From IMG/VR virus record IMGVR_UViG_3300043411_000858, positions 1 to 28,549 of that record: DNA of 28,549 bases; one strand, written 5' to 3'. Numbering within the stretch: the first letter of the stretch is position 1; every line of letters begins with the position of its first letter. The notes under the pieces were generated by a model. It saw only the letters and a list, made by a program, of their open reading frames with translations. It searched no databases and had not been told where the DNA came from. Position numbers and translations under genes: made by a program. Of the stretch, positions 1 to 7,262 are shown piece after piece. This DNA comes from a virus.

Positions 1-2
1 CC

Positions 3-254
3 CTCTACATCGGCCCTGAGTTTCAAGGGAAGGGTTATGGGAAGGACGCGCTTTACACGCTACTTCGGCACGGCTTTGAAGACATGAACTTATTTCGTAT
101 TTGGGGTGAGACTTTCGACGGGAATCCGGCTTTTTCCATGTTTAAGAACTTGGGAATGGTCTACGAGGGAACGCAACGAAAGTCTTACTTTAGAAACGGG
201 AAGTTTATCGACTCTCACCTAGTGGGGATGTTGAGAGAGGAATTCAAACCGTGA
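3..254 (+). CDS. GNAT-family N-acetyltransferase, C-terminal part (5' end outside window)
   Basis: The open frame runs in from the left edge to a TGA and gives 83 residues. It opens with IGPEFQGKGYGKDAL, the acetyl-CoA pyrophosphate-binding loop (Q/R-x-x-G-x-G/A) of GNAT enzymes, followed by the NLFRIWGE strand and the NPAFSMFKNLGM helix and turn typical of the RimJ/RimL type. The ending YFRNGKFIDSHLVGML is also standard for this group. RimL-like enzymes acetylate ribosomal protein N-termini or amino sugars; PseH of pseudaminic acid synthesis belongs to the same fold. The window also holds a nonulosonic acid synthase and a Maf-type protein, so a sugar substrate is attractive, but the fragment does not prove it. 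The gene overlaps the next one by GTGA, so the two are probably co-translated. Confidence 0.85.
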   Translation, partial: LYIGPEFQGKGYGKDALYTLLRHGFEDMNLFRIWGETFDGNPAFSMFKNLGMVYEGTQRKSYFRNGKFIDSHLVGMLREEFKP

Positions 255-466
255 CCGATATTCAGTTTCTAGCGATTCTTTTAGGGCTTACCATTATCAT
301 CGTTGCGGTTTTCTCGACGAGACAGCCAAAATGGGAGGATACGCCAGTCCCTAAACCCACTGAAAAGCCTCGAGACCATAAAAAACCCCGCATTATTAAG
401 CGTTCCGAAGAGGACGAATATCTCATCGAACGAAAACGGCTTGAGGAAAAAGGTTGGAGTCAGTAG
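251..466 (+). CDS. small single-span membrane protein
   Basis: The 71-residue product starts with GTG inside the GTGA overlap with the acetyltransferase frame. Residues 5-22 (QFLAILLGLTIIIVAVFS) form one strong membrane helix. The rest is highly charged, with a Pro/Lys-rich linker (residues 31-47) and a Glu/Arg/Lys-rich tail. I do not recognise the family. A short N-terminal anchor with a charged tail also fits an inner-membrane spanin or a regulator of lysis, and the endolysin gene is next door, but it lies on the other strand. The two genes converge and overlap by 7 bp at their stop codons, with no terminator hairpin visible between them. Confidence 0.6.
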   Translation: MTDIQFLAILLGLTIIIVAVFSTRQPKWEDTPVPKPTEKPRDHKKPRIIKRSEEDEYLIERKRLEEKGWSQ

Positions 467-831
467 GGAATAAAGATGCGGTTTCTTGACCTGGGTGCCC
501 GTAGCTGAAAGTGAACGTGCCTTGGTGTGTAAAGTTTGTTTTCCAGGTAAAACCCCAACGTTGCCACTAGCTCCAGGTTATCAATTACAAAGTCCCAGAT
601 TTTTTTATCCTTATCAGCAACGTCAACGGCAAGCCCTTCGGTGTGACAAGACCTTGGGTTAGCGGGATTGATTCGTTGTTGTTCGGCTTTGGTGCGAAAG
701 CCGGAAGTGACAAAGAAATCGCCGCCGTAAGCGTTTTCAAGCAGTGTGATTTTATCGGCGAGTAGCTGTAGGTTTCTTTTTTGATCAGGATTGAGCGGTG
801 AGCCGTCCGGGTTTAAATGCTTTGGCGTCAT
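460..831 (-). CDS. endolysin, M15-type D-Ala-D-Ala peptidase
   Basis: The 123-residue protein carries the zinc-peptidase signature of family M15. SGFRTKAEQQ (residues 43-52) is the conserved Arg-containing segment, H63 and D70 lie in the SCHTEGLAVDV motif, and H105/H107 lie in RHVHFQL. These give the His-Asp-His metal site expected of M15 enzymes, which cut peptide cross-links in peptidoglycan. There is no signal peptide, so release through the membrane should depend on a holin. The product is a single catalytic domain without a cell-wall-binding module, as is usual for phages of Gram-negative hosts. The start ATG is preceded by GAGG and lies 6 bp after the stop of the holin-like gene. It is the last gene of the leftward late operon. 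Confidence 0.88.
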   Translation of the reverse strand: MTPKHLNPDGSPLNPDQKRNLQLLADKITLLENAYGGDFFVTSGFRTKAEQQRINPANPRSCHTEGLAVDVADKDKKIWDFVIDNLELVATLGFYLENKLYTPRHVHFQLRAPRSRNRIFIPY

Positions 832-837
832 GGTGCC

Positions 838-1128
838 TCACAGTTTTTGAACTCCGGTTTGACAAAGAGTGCCCACGCAACGTTTTGCTTCCCGTTTTTT
901 GATTTTGATTGCGGCGCGTTTTTCTGCACTCGTCATCGTGGGGTTAGCTTTAATTTCAGAAACGGCACCCACGACGTTTTTGATGATTTCAATGATCGCG
1001 TCACTCCACGTCTTAGGCAGCCCTTTTTTAGCAAGCCACTCCGCGACGGCGGGAATGCCGACGGTAACAGCTAGATTAACGAGCGTCCCACCGAACAGCT
1101 TCCATATAAGAGCAAGAATTGCTTGCAT
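838..1128 (-). CDS. putative holin or small lysis-associated protein
   Basis: The 96-residue product has an N-terminal hydrophobic stretch (about residues 2-32, LALIWKLFGG then LVNLAVTVGIPAVAEWLA) and a very basic C-terminal half (AEKRAAIKIKKREAKRC). It lies directly upstream of the endolysin in the same operon, the usual place for a holin. The hydrophobic region reads more like amphipathic helices than two clear membrane spans, so the holin call rests mainly on context. A good AAAGGGA ribosome site precedes the ATG. Its start overlaps the end of the preceding gene by 53 bp in another frame, which is long but supported by that ribosome site. Two cysteines near the C-terminus (RCVGTLC) are notable. 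Confidence 0.55.
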   Translation of the reverse strand: MQAILALIWKLFGGTLVNLAVTVGIPAVAEWLAKKGLPKTWSDAIIEIIKNVVGAVSEIKANPTMTSAEKRAAIKIKKREAKRCVGTLCQTGVQKL

Positions 1129-1906
1129 AGATTTCCCTTTCGTTTATTCCACAAACACGTTTCCAAAGTGGTTCAGACAGACGGGGTGCTACGTAACTTT
1201 TAACGAGCCATTCTACGCCGAGCGCCACGGGCGTCGCGAGGATGAACCCCGTGGGAACTAGTGCGATCATGGTCGACCAGTACGACACGATGGGCAGCAA
1301 TCCCCGATAAGGCCCTCTGTCGCGTGGAAATAAATCCCGGTAGCGATACATAGGTGCGGTTGATTCGTATGGACTTGCGCTATCATCGTGCACAAAATGG
1401 AGGAAATACTCTCTTTCGTTAGGACTCCCAGTACAAAAAATAACCGGCTTTACCTCGTGATTAATCGAATGAACATCCGAAAGTCTGAGCGAGTACAGGA
1501 GCTCTTTTCCGAAAATAAATTCCCAGCTTCGATACTTTTCGCTCAGCCAGCTAGATAACGGCTCGAAATCACCAACCCCGCGCATTAGGTGTAATTTAGA
1601 TTTCCATTGGTTTTCCCATTCATCGTAAAGTTCGGCCGCTTCCTTTTTATGTCCTGTTCGACGTAGCTTTAAAACGGCTAGGTGGATCATTCCATTTAGA
1701 GACTCGTCGATCATGTCAGGAAGTCTTCCGGCTTTAACGTTCGCCTCGATCTTCCTTGACCTAGCTTTGGTGCGCGGAGAAATTTCTACCGAGTGAGATT
1801 GCATCGCGGGTTCTTCGTTAGGCCACACAAGGGCCGGTTCTTCCTCACCCCCAGAGGCCAGAACCGGCATCCACCCAACCATTAGGATGAATAGGATTAC
1901 CCTCAT
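1076..1906 (-). CDS. exported or membrane-anchored protein of unknown function
   Basis: This 276-residue product begins with a signal-peptide-like segment (MRVILFILMVGWMPVLASGG), with a possible cleavage after LAS. The middle, residues 40-200, is soluble and charged. A second hydrophobic stretch follows at about residues 205-235 (LLPIVSYWSTMIALVPTGF and onward), then a Cys-containing tail. I do not recognise the family. It is coupled by ATGA to the gene before it and sits between the tail fibre and the holin/endolysin pair, so a role in lysis, in the host envelope or as an accessory gene is possible. Being exported is unusual for a structural protein, which makes a moron (accessory gene) a fair alternative. 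Confidence 0.6.
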   Translation of the reverse strand: MRVILFILMVGWMPVLASGGEEEPALVWPNEEPAMQSHSVEISPRTKARSRKIEANVKAGRLPDMIDESLNGMIHLAVLKLRRTGHKKEAAELYDEWENQWKSKLHLMRGVGDFEPLSSWLSEKYRSWEFIFGKELLYSLRLSDVHSINHEVKPVIFCTGSPNEREYFLHFVHDDSASPYESTAPMYRYRDLFPRDRGPYRGLLPIVSYWSTMIALVPTGFILATPVALGVEWLVKSYVAPRLSEPLWKRVCGINEREIYASNSCSYMEAVRWDAR

Positions 1907-2244
1907 GCGAAAGCCGCCTTCACGTCGGACACGTAAGAAAGAACGCCTTCAGCAAGACGAACTCCCCTGGGGAGAAGGTCGACAGCCTTAACGATTTTTT
2001 CTTGAACCGATTTGTTTTGAAGGTCTAGTTTTGCTTTTCCTTCGGCTACAAGCACTTCAACGTTTTTCGCAAGTTCGCCCTTAGGCCATTCGGCTTTTAG
2101 TGCGTTCATGTCGAGAGAACCCAACGCAACGGCTTCGTCGGATAACTGGAACACGACGAACACGCCTTGCTTGTGAATGACTTTGCTTCCGACGTTAAGT
2201 AACTCTACTCCGAAGTGAACGAACTTTTTTGATTGGTCTAGCAT
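1903..2244 (-). CDS. hypothetical phage protein
   Basis: The 113-residue product is placed at the ATG at 2244 because AAGGAGC lies just upstream. An in-frame ATG at 2289 would overlap the tail-fibre gene and has no ribosome site. The protein has no signal peptide or membrane helix. Its C-terminal half is rich in Lys, Val and Leu (residues 55-110) and is probably helical. I do not recognise a family. It follows the tail fibre by 14 bp and is coupled by ATGA to the exported protein downstream, so it belongs to the end of the late operon. Confidence 0.65.
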   Translation of the reverse strand: MLDQSKKFVHFGVELLNVGSKVIHKQGVFVVFQLSDEAVALGSLDMNALKAEWPKGELAKNVEVLVAEGKAKLDLQNKSVQEKIVKAVDLLPRGVRLAEGVLSYVSDVKAAFA

Positions 2245-2258
2245 TTTAGCTCCTTTAT

Positions 2259-3638
2259 TTAGTTCCCGATTCTTACAATTGAAACCCATTGTTCTTCCGC
2301 GTTGCCCGTAGTTGAAACCGAAGTCCCGATATCGTGGTAAAGTCTTACGTCTATGTAGTCACCAGCCGCTAGCCGGATGTCGTCTGAGCCGGAAATCCAG
2401 AGATCCAAATTCAAGTTATTTACCTGACCGACAACCCCACCTAGGATTGAAACAAGTGAACCGTTTTTGTAGAGGCGTAGATTCATTACGTCGCCCAAGT
2501 CGACAACGCCAGATGACGGATCTAACCGAACACATGCCTTCACTGAATAGTAGCCAACCTGCGGTGCTGTGAATTTCCACGATGCACCAACCGTTACCGC
2601 GTTGTAGAGGTCCCACCCCTTGTCTTCGAAATCAATAATGGTGGCGCTTCCAGTCGATGTAGACTGAGCGGTGTTTGAACTAAATCTAGATGCAATTATG
2701 TCAGTCGAGAATGGTAGCAACGCTATCTGAGTGACGGCAGAATCCCATGTACCCGCAACGGTCTGGCTAGAAATCATTCTTCCGATAAGTCTGATTCCGA
2801 CGTTACTTCTGGCCGTTGTTGAGTAAAGAGTGCTGATAGAATCAGCGGCACCGGCACCGCCCTCGGCGGTAGACGATTGTCTTGTCCCTTCGTCGAACTG
2901 GGTGCTACACGCCGCCAGCTCCAACGTTCCTGCGTTGTCTAATAGGTAAACAAAGATGTACATCCCAACACCAGACGCGTGCCCCAATGTAGATCCAGAC
3001 GAAATAACTAAACTAGAAATAGATGTAGCCGTCCTAAGGGCTGGCGTTCCCGTTGCAGACGTAGAACTTCTGAAAGAACACTCTAGAACATTGGAAGAAC
3101 TAAGCGCGTTCCCATCGGCCCCAAGGACTGAAATTGTGAGGGTGTGTCCGACGTTATCAGCTACCGCAGCAATGGAATAGTTAGTGACCCCGCCACCGAC
3201 AGACCTCGCCTCTTCAAACGAAGTAACGCCACTTCCGTTTGTAAGCATTCGGTATCTCGAGGTTCCTCCGGACGACGGGAAGGTAAATGAATACGAAGTA
3301 GATGCCTGTGAAACTAGCGCGGTTGTTTTATTAGTGCTGTTTCCTAAATACAGGTATCTAAACGCCGAAGTAGAGGAACCGATATCGTAGGTTGCGTGTG
3401 TTTTTACGTTTACGGTGCTCGCAACGCTTCCATTTAGGGTGATGTCGTCGTTCGTAGCACTTCCCACTGTCGTGTTGCCGTTGAAAATTACGGCACCGGC
3501 TGCGGTTATTGCGGCTACGTTTAAATCTTTTGTACCGTCGGTAACTCCGTTTTTAGCGTCGGTAAAGTTCTGTTGAACTTGCGAGGCGTCGGCTGTCGTT
3601 CCGTTGGTTAGTGTGTATGTGTAGTCAAAATAAGCCAT
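2259..3638 (-). CDS. tail fibre or tailspike-type protein with C1q-like C-terminal domain
   Basis: The 459-residue product starts with a Thr/Asn/Ser-rich segment (TLTNGTTADASQVQQNFTDA) of a kind common at the N-terminus of phage fibre and virion-surface proteins. Next come short beta repeats of the type IFNGNTTVGSATNDDITLNG (residues 50-110), which suggest a triple-stranded fibre shaft. The last 140 residues (about 315-459) resemble a C1q/TNF-like jelly-roll, with ATIIDFEDKGWD, WKFTAPQVGYYSVKACVRL, LRLYKNG and GDYIDVRLYHD in the usual order. This fold often forms the receptor-binding knob. The start overlaps the preceding stop by one base (TAATG). It is the likely host-recognition protein. 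A plain structural beta protein without receptor binding cannot be excluded. Confidence 0.75.
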   Translation of the reverse strand: MAYFDYTYTLTNGTTADASQVQQNFTDAKNGVTDGTKDLNVAAITAAGAVIFNGNTTVGSATNDDITLNGSVASTVNVKTHATYDIGSSTSAFRYLYLGNSTNKTTALVSQASTSYSFTFPSSGGTSRYRMLTNGSGVTSFEEARSVGGGVTNYSIAAVADNVGHTLTISVLGADGNALSSSNVLECSFRSSTSATGTPALRTATSISSLVISSGSTLGHASGVGMYIFVYLLDNAGTLELAACSTQFDEGTRQSSTAEGGAGAADSISTLYSTTARSNVGIRLIGRMISSQTVAGTWDSAVTQIALLPFSTDIIASRFSSNTAQSTSTGSATIIDFEDKGWDLYNAVTVGASWKFTAPQVGYYSVKACVRLDPSSGVVDLGDVMNLRLYKNGSLVSILGGVVGQVNNLNLDLWISGSDDIRLAAGDYIDVRLYHDIGTSVSTTGNAEEQWVSIVRIGN

Positions 3639-5245
3639 TACTTGCCTCTTTTCTTTTCCATTCGGCGCCTCATGCTGTCCTCATCCGCTGCGACCTCTTT
3701 AAAAAGTCGTAGATCTGGTGAGTTTGCAGTGCTGTTTAAACCTGAAATTGATTTCGTTGAAGAAAGCCCTTTTTCGATTCGTCGTACAATCGGCGCAACG
3801 GAAGGACTAAGGCTTTGTAAACCTTTCCCAAGTTTATCCGCACCTAAAGCCATAACGTTCGGTCCGTAAGTTCTTGCGGCTTTGTTTGCGGCGCCCGCTG
3901 CAATTGCGGTTGCGGCTGCGGTGAGAGGATCGCCACTACTTAGCAGTGCTCCCGTCGATAACCCAGCCCCACCTGCGATTGTGTCGGTCAGCCCGATAGC
4001 CCTATTCGCAGCGTTTCTTGCGGTTTCTTTTGTGACGATAGAATCGGCGTTAGAAAGAAGGGAGTACTTTTTAAGGAGCCCTTGTAACGCGCCTTCGGCA
4101 CCATCAATTGCGCCAACGCTCACTGCCTCATCGACTGAGTTGTTGATCTGATCTTGAATAGACCCACGCATCTTAAGTAACGCAGCTTCTACGTCTGGAA
4201 ACTCATCAAAAGCTTTGCTTTTGTAAGCCTTTTTAAGTGAGGCATCTATTCCGCGTCGTAACTCCCAAGCCTTCTTAAGTGGTAAAGCGTCGCCATTGCT
4301 CAAGAGGATATCGAGTTCGTTTTGAATCTTAGCTACAGCACCGCTAGCACCAGGGGTTTTAGCTAGTTGATCGAAATTAAATTCGTCGGCGACTTCTTTA
4401 GCTACCCGTTGCAGATCAACAACCGCGCCACCTTGAAAAACTTCGTCGGTCTTATCAATGATTCCGCCGATACTAGGGCCTATCTCATCTAGTTTCTGAG
4501 CAATAGATTCGGCCATTTTCGCAGGCGTAGAGCCTACGGTGATAATTTTCTCGTCGAGTAGTTCGCGCCCAATTTGTTCTAGTCGGTCGTTACCTAAAGC
4601 CTTTTTCGTATCCGCTAACTTTGCGCCAGTAGCCTTAAATGCTTTTCTTTCGGCATACTCGGAAAGTGCTGCCCCTGCTTTTGGGATTTTCGATACGAGG
4701 TTCGATGCGCCCTGTACGGTTCCGCCCAGCGCCCCACCGATTGCAGCGTTTTTACCGCGTTCTTTTAATTGGAGTAGATCAATCTCCCCCTCTTTAGCGC
4801 CGGGGTTGTACGCCGCACCTAGAATCGCACCGGTCTTTGCAGCGTTGAGCATTTTTGCGCCGGTCGTAACTCCCTTTACGGCGCCCCCACCTAGAGCGAC
4901 ACCGCCCGCAACACCGCCGACAAGTTTCCCGCCGAGACTGGCTTTAGGGTTAACTTCTTCATCTCTTTTTAGATCGCGATATTCATCGTCACGAAGTTGA
5001 GTGTAAGAAGGTAAATAAGTCTCCGCGTCTTTAGTGCCAGTAAGCGTGTCGTAGACTTTTCCACCAGCCCTAACTAGTCCGGCCGTGATTTCAGGCAGAT
5101 AACCAGCGGATGCAGCGTTTAGGGTTTGTCTCCCAAAACTTGCGGCTGGTGATGGGCCTTCGGAAAAGATTTGGTCAAGGCTCGGCCGTGCCGCTGGTTT
5201 TTCTGAAAAAATATCATCTAGACTTGGCTTTTTATCGTTTGCCAT
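3638..5245 (-). CDS. large internal virion (DNA ejection) protein
   Basis: The 535-residue product begins with a tandem motif, KPSLDDIFSE then RPSLDQIFSE (residues 6-29). This is followed by an Ala/Gly-rich region with several weakly hydrophobic Gly stretches (about residues 100-180, for example LVGGVAGGVALGGGAVKG) and long amphipathic helices. A second Ala/Gly-rich segment lies at about residues 415-455. This composition is typical of podovirus proteins packed inside the capsid and injected with the DNA to form a trans-envelope channel. Its place between the tail fibre and three other putative internal proteins agrees. No lytic transglycosylase active site is visible. It overlaps the preceding gene by 14 bp. 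Confidence 0.65.
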   Translation of the reverse strand: MANDKKPSLDDIFSEKPAARPSLDQIFSEGPSPAASFGRQTLNAASAGYLPEITAGLVRAGGKVYDTLTGTKDAETYLPSYTQLRDDEYRDLKRDEEVNPKASLGGKLVGGVAGGVALGGGAVKGVTTGAKMLNAAKTGAILGAAYNPGAKEGEIDLLQLKERGKNAAIGGALGGTVQGASNLVSKIPKAGAALSEYAERKAFKATGAKLADTKKALGNDRLEQIGRELLDEKIITVGSTPAKMAESIAQKLDEIGPSIGGIIDKTDEVFQGGAVVDLQRVAKEVADEFNFDQLAKTPGASGAVAKIQNELDILLSNGDALPLKKAWELRRGIDASLKKAYKSKAFDEFPDVEAALLKMRGSIQDQINNSVDEAVSVGAIDGAEGALQGLLKKYSLLSNADSIVTKETARNAANRAIGLTDTIAGGAGLSTGALLSSGDPLTAAATAIAAGAANKAARTYGPNVMALGADKLGKGLQSLSPSVAPIVRRIEKGLSSTKSISGLNSTANSPDLRLFKEVAADEDSMRRRMEKKRGK

Positions 5246-6239
5246 TCAAGTGTTCCTGGATTTGCTGCATGGAATAGCCAGCGTCTAAAGCTTTTTGAAC
5301 TCTCGGATCACTATTCTTTTTCTTTACATCCGGTGCTCGGCCATCTTGACCTGTTACAGTCTTAACCTTCCCGTAGGCTTTTCCGGCTTGTGCTCTAAAA
5401 GATTCGATATCTTGAAGTCGATTTTGTCTTTTTTGTTCGATTACTTCTGGGCTATCACCCGCTCGCACAAAGTACTTAGCTTCCCCGTCTTTGAACTCAC
5501 TTGGTGATATCGCAGCGCCAGACTCTTTTCTTAGTACCGCAGTTAGAAAATTTCTCTCGGCTTGTGTTTGTTGTTGAACTTGCGATGACTGCATCGAGTT
5601 TGGAAGCATCGACGTTAGACCTTCTTTAACTCCAGACCTGTCGAAACCACCCTGTTCGAGTTTATTAAAAATGCTTTCGGCTTGTTCCATTCGTTTAGTG
5701 AATGCGGCAACATCAGATTGAACGGCGCTAGGAGTATTTAGATCCTCTTGTGATTTCTGCCCTTGCAGATTCGCGTTGTTTAGTTGGGCCTCTTTGAGTT
5801 TTCTTTCGGCCGGAGCACCCTCAAGCTGATTTAGGTTTAACGCTAGTTGAACGCGTTTATTCTGGTCGTCTAGCGTGTCGCCACGTCGGTAAGATATCGG
5901 TGTGTTTAACCCACCCTTTAGATCCGGAGGAGCTAGTCGAACATCCCCTTTTTCATCGGGAACGTAGCCAGCTTTTAACGCAGTCTCTGCAGTGATGGCA
6001 CCGGCCTGTTCCGACCTTTTTGTATTCGCCTCCAATACAGATTTTTCACCCTCGGCAACGGCGCCGACTTTTTGTGCGTCGATTAATTCACCTTGCTTTT
6101 GTATTTTTTGAAGCTCTTGCCACGCGACAGGAATTTTAAAGACGCTTTCAGCAATTTGAAGACCTTTATGTATTTTATCCCACGCGCTTTCTTCTTTTTG
6201 CGGTGCTACCTGATATGGATTTACGGATTGTAGGGCCAT
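5232..6239 (-). CDS. internal virion / DNA transfer protein
   Basis: The 335-residue product is helical and rich in Gln, Lys and Glu. Residues 225-295 carry AERNFLTAVLRKESGAAIS, then an SPSEF segment, GDSPEVIEQKRQNR and a final long helix. I recognise this block from virion proteins of several podoviruses and related prophages, where it sits with ejection proteins. The 3' end overlaps the next gene by 14 bp. The N-terminus MALQSVNPYQVAP resembles that of the gene just before it (MALQPIQVAP), hinting at a shared packaging or sorting signal. No enzyme motif is seen. A role in forming the ejection channel or in DNA delivery is inferred. Confidence 0.65.
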   Translation of the reverse strand: MALQSVNPYQVAPQKEESAWDKIHKGLQIAESVFKIPVAWQELQKIQKQGELIDAQKVGAVAEGEKSVLEANTKRSEQAGAITAETALKAGYVPDEKGDVRLAPPDLKGGLNTPISYRRGDTLDDQNKRVQLALNLNQLEGAPAERKLKEAQLNNANLQGQKSQEDLNTPSAVQSDVAAFTKRMEQAESIFNKLEQGGFDRSGVKEGLTSMLPNSMQSSQVQQQTQAERNFLTAVLRKESGAAISPSEFKDGEAKYFVRAGDSPEVIEQKRQNRLQDIESFRAQAGKAYGKVKTVTGQDGRAPDVKKKNSDPRVQKALDAGYSMQQIQEHLNGKR

Positions 6240-6248
6240 TTGATTCTC

Positions 6249-6689
6249 CTATGCTCGGCCGATTCTGCTTTTTGCTTTTTGTTGGGCTTCGAGTAGCGGA
6301 TTCATGATCGCCGGATTTTGTGCAATCTGTGGGGTCGCCTGTGCGGCAGATATCGACGATTGAAGGATGTCGTTTTGCCCTCCACCTGCACCCTGGAACC
6401 TACGAGAGATAGGTCCCATTTCGTCGGCGGTAGCGCCAAGTTGAGGTTTTGAAATCGCCTCTTGTCCGCCAGCTTCGGCTTTGTCGGCAATCCCGCCAAC
6501 CAAACTTCCAATTCCCATTCCACCGCTAATTCCACCGGCAATTAACGGAAGCGTCACCGGCGCTGCGGCACCAGCGGTTGCAATGGTGGCAGCGGCACCC
6601 AACACCGCCCCAATAATTCCCCCAAGGGCCCCGCCGCCCGAATCCTCTTGTTTTACGTTTGGTGCTACTTGAATTGGTTGTAGTGCCAT
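6249..6689 (-). CDS. small glycine-rich internal virion protein
   Basis: The 146-residue product has a long Gly/Ala-rich hydrophobic centre (residues 18-68: GGGALGGIIGAVLGAAATIA, then LPLIAGGISGGMGIGSLVGG). Such segments occur in ejection proteins that pass through the portal and enter membranes. The N-terminus MALQPIQVAP matches the start of the 335-residue protein downstream. The C-terminal 60 residues are polar and Gln-rich. The gene has its own ribosome site (AGGAGATAAAA before the ATG) and lies 9 bp after the previous gene. No enzymatic motif is present. Confidence 0.6.
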   Translation of the reverse strand: MALQPIQVAPNVKQEDSGGGALGGIIGAVLGAAATIATAGAAAPVTLPLIAGGISGGMGIGSLVGGIADKAEAGGQEAISKPQLGATADEMGPISRRFQGAGGGQNDILQSSISAAQATPQIAQNPAIMNPLLEAQQKAKSRIGRA

Positions 6690-6698
6690 TTTTATCTC

Positions 6699-7262
6699 CT
6701 AAAGTCTGGATTTAACGCCTTCGTATCGACCCATGATTGTTTGAATGTCATCCGGGTGAACTACTCCCGCCTGTCTCAACGCTAAATACTTATTGAAGGC
6801 GTTCGTTTCTTTGTTTGTGTCGAATTCTTTTTCCCTGAATGCTGCATCTAGCTCCGCAAATCTCACGGTCGATGCTTGTACTTGTTGTTTGAAACTCATG
6901 TCAGCGTCGAATAATTCTTTCGAGAAGAGGCGGCCCTTCTGTGCTTCGCCAGAACTGAAATCTTGAGAGGCAACGCGCTCTTGCGTTTGATAATTTCTCG
7001 CTTCCTTCATTTCTTGCCGTCGTTGGACCTCTTGCTTTTCCGCAAAGTCGACGTTTTGAACGGCTTCGTTAGTAGTGCGGTTCGCGGCTTCCTCGGTTTG
7101 CTGAGATGCTGCATTGTAAGCGCCGCTTTGAAGCATGCCTTGAGAGGCAAGTCGTCTTCGAAGCGTTTCCATGGCCTCATCACGCTGGGCGTTTCCTTGT
7201 TGTTTCGCCCGATTTCTAAGTGATTCGTACTCATCTAGTTTGGGTTGTTGCATCTCTGCCAT
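6699..7262 (-). CDS. coiled-coil virion-associated protein
   Basis: The 187-residue product is almost wholly polar helix, rich in Gln, Glu, Arg and Ala. It contains LRRRLASQGMLQSGAYNAA (residues 34-52), a pattern that recurs in internal or tail-associated proteins of podoviruses (SQGxLxSGxxxxA). The rest looks like a continuous coiled coil. It follows the nozzle gene with a one-base overlap and begins the cassette of four putative ejection proteins. I infer a virion role from position and composition only. Confidence 0.6.
   Translation of the reverse strand: MAEMQQPKLDEYESLRNRAKQQGNAQRDEAMETLRRRLASQGMLQSGAYNAASQQTEEAANRTTNEAVQNVDFAEKQEVQRRQEMKEARNYQTQERVASQDFSSGEAQKGRLFSKELFDADMSFKQQVQASTVRFAELDAAFREKEFDTNKETNAFNKYLALRQAGVVHPDDIQTIMGRYEGVKSRL

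Noticed and set aside
251-466. Inner-membrane spanin next to the endolysin
   Set aside because: The size and anchor fit, but the gene is on the opposite strand and convergent with the lysis operon, so co-expression is unlikely.
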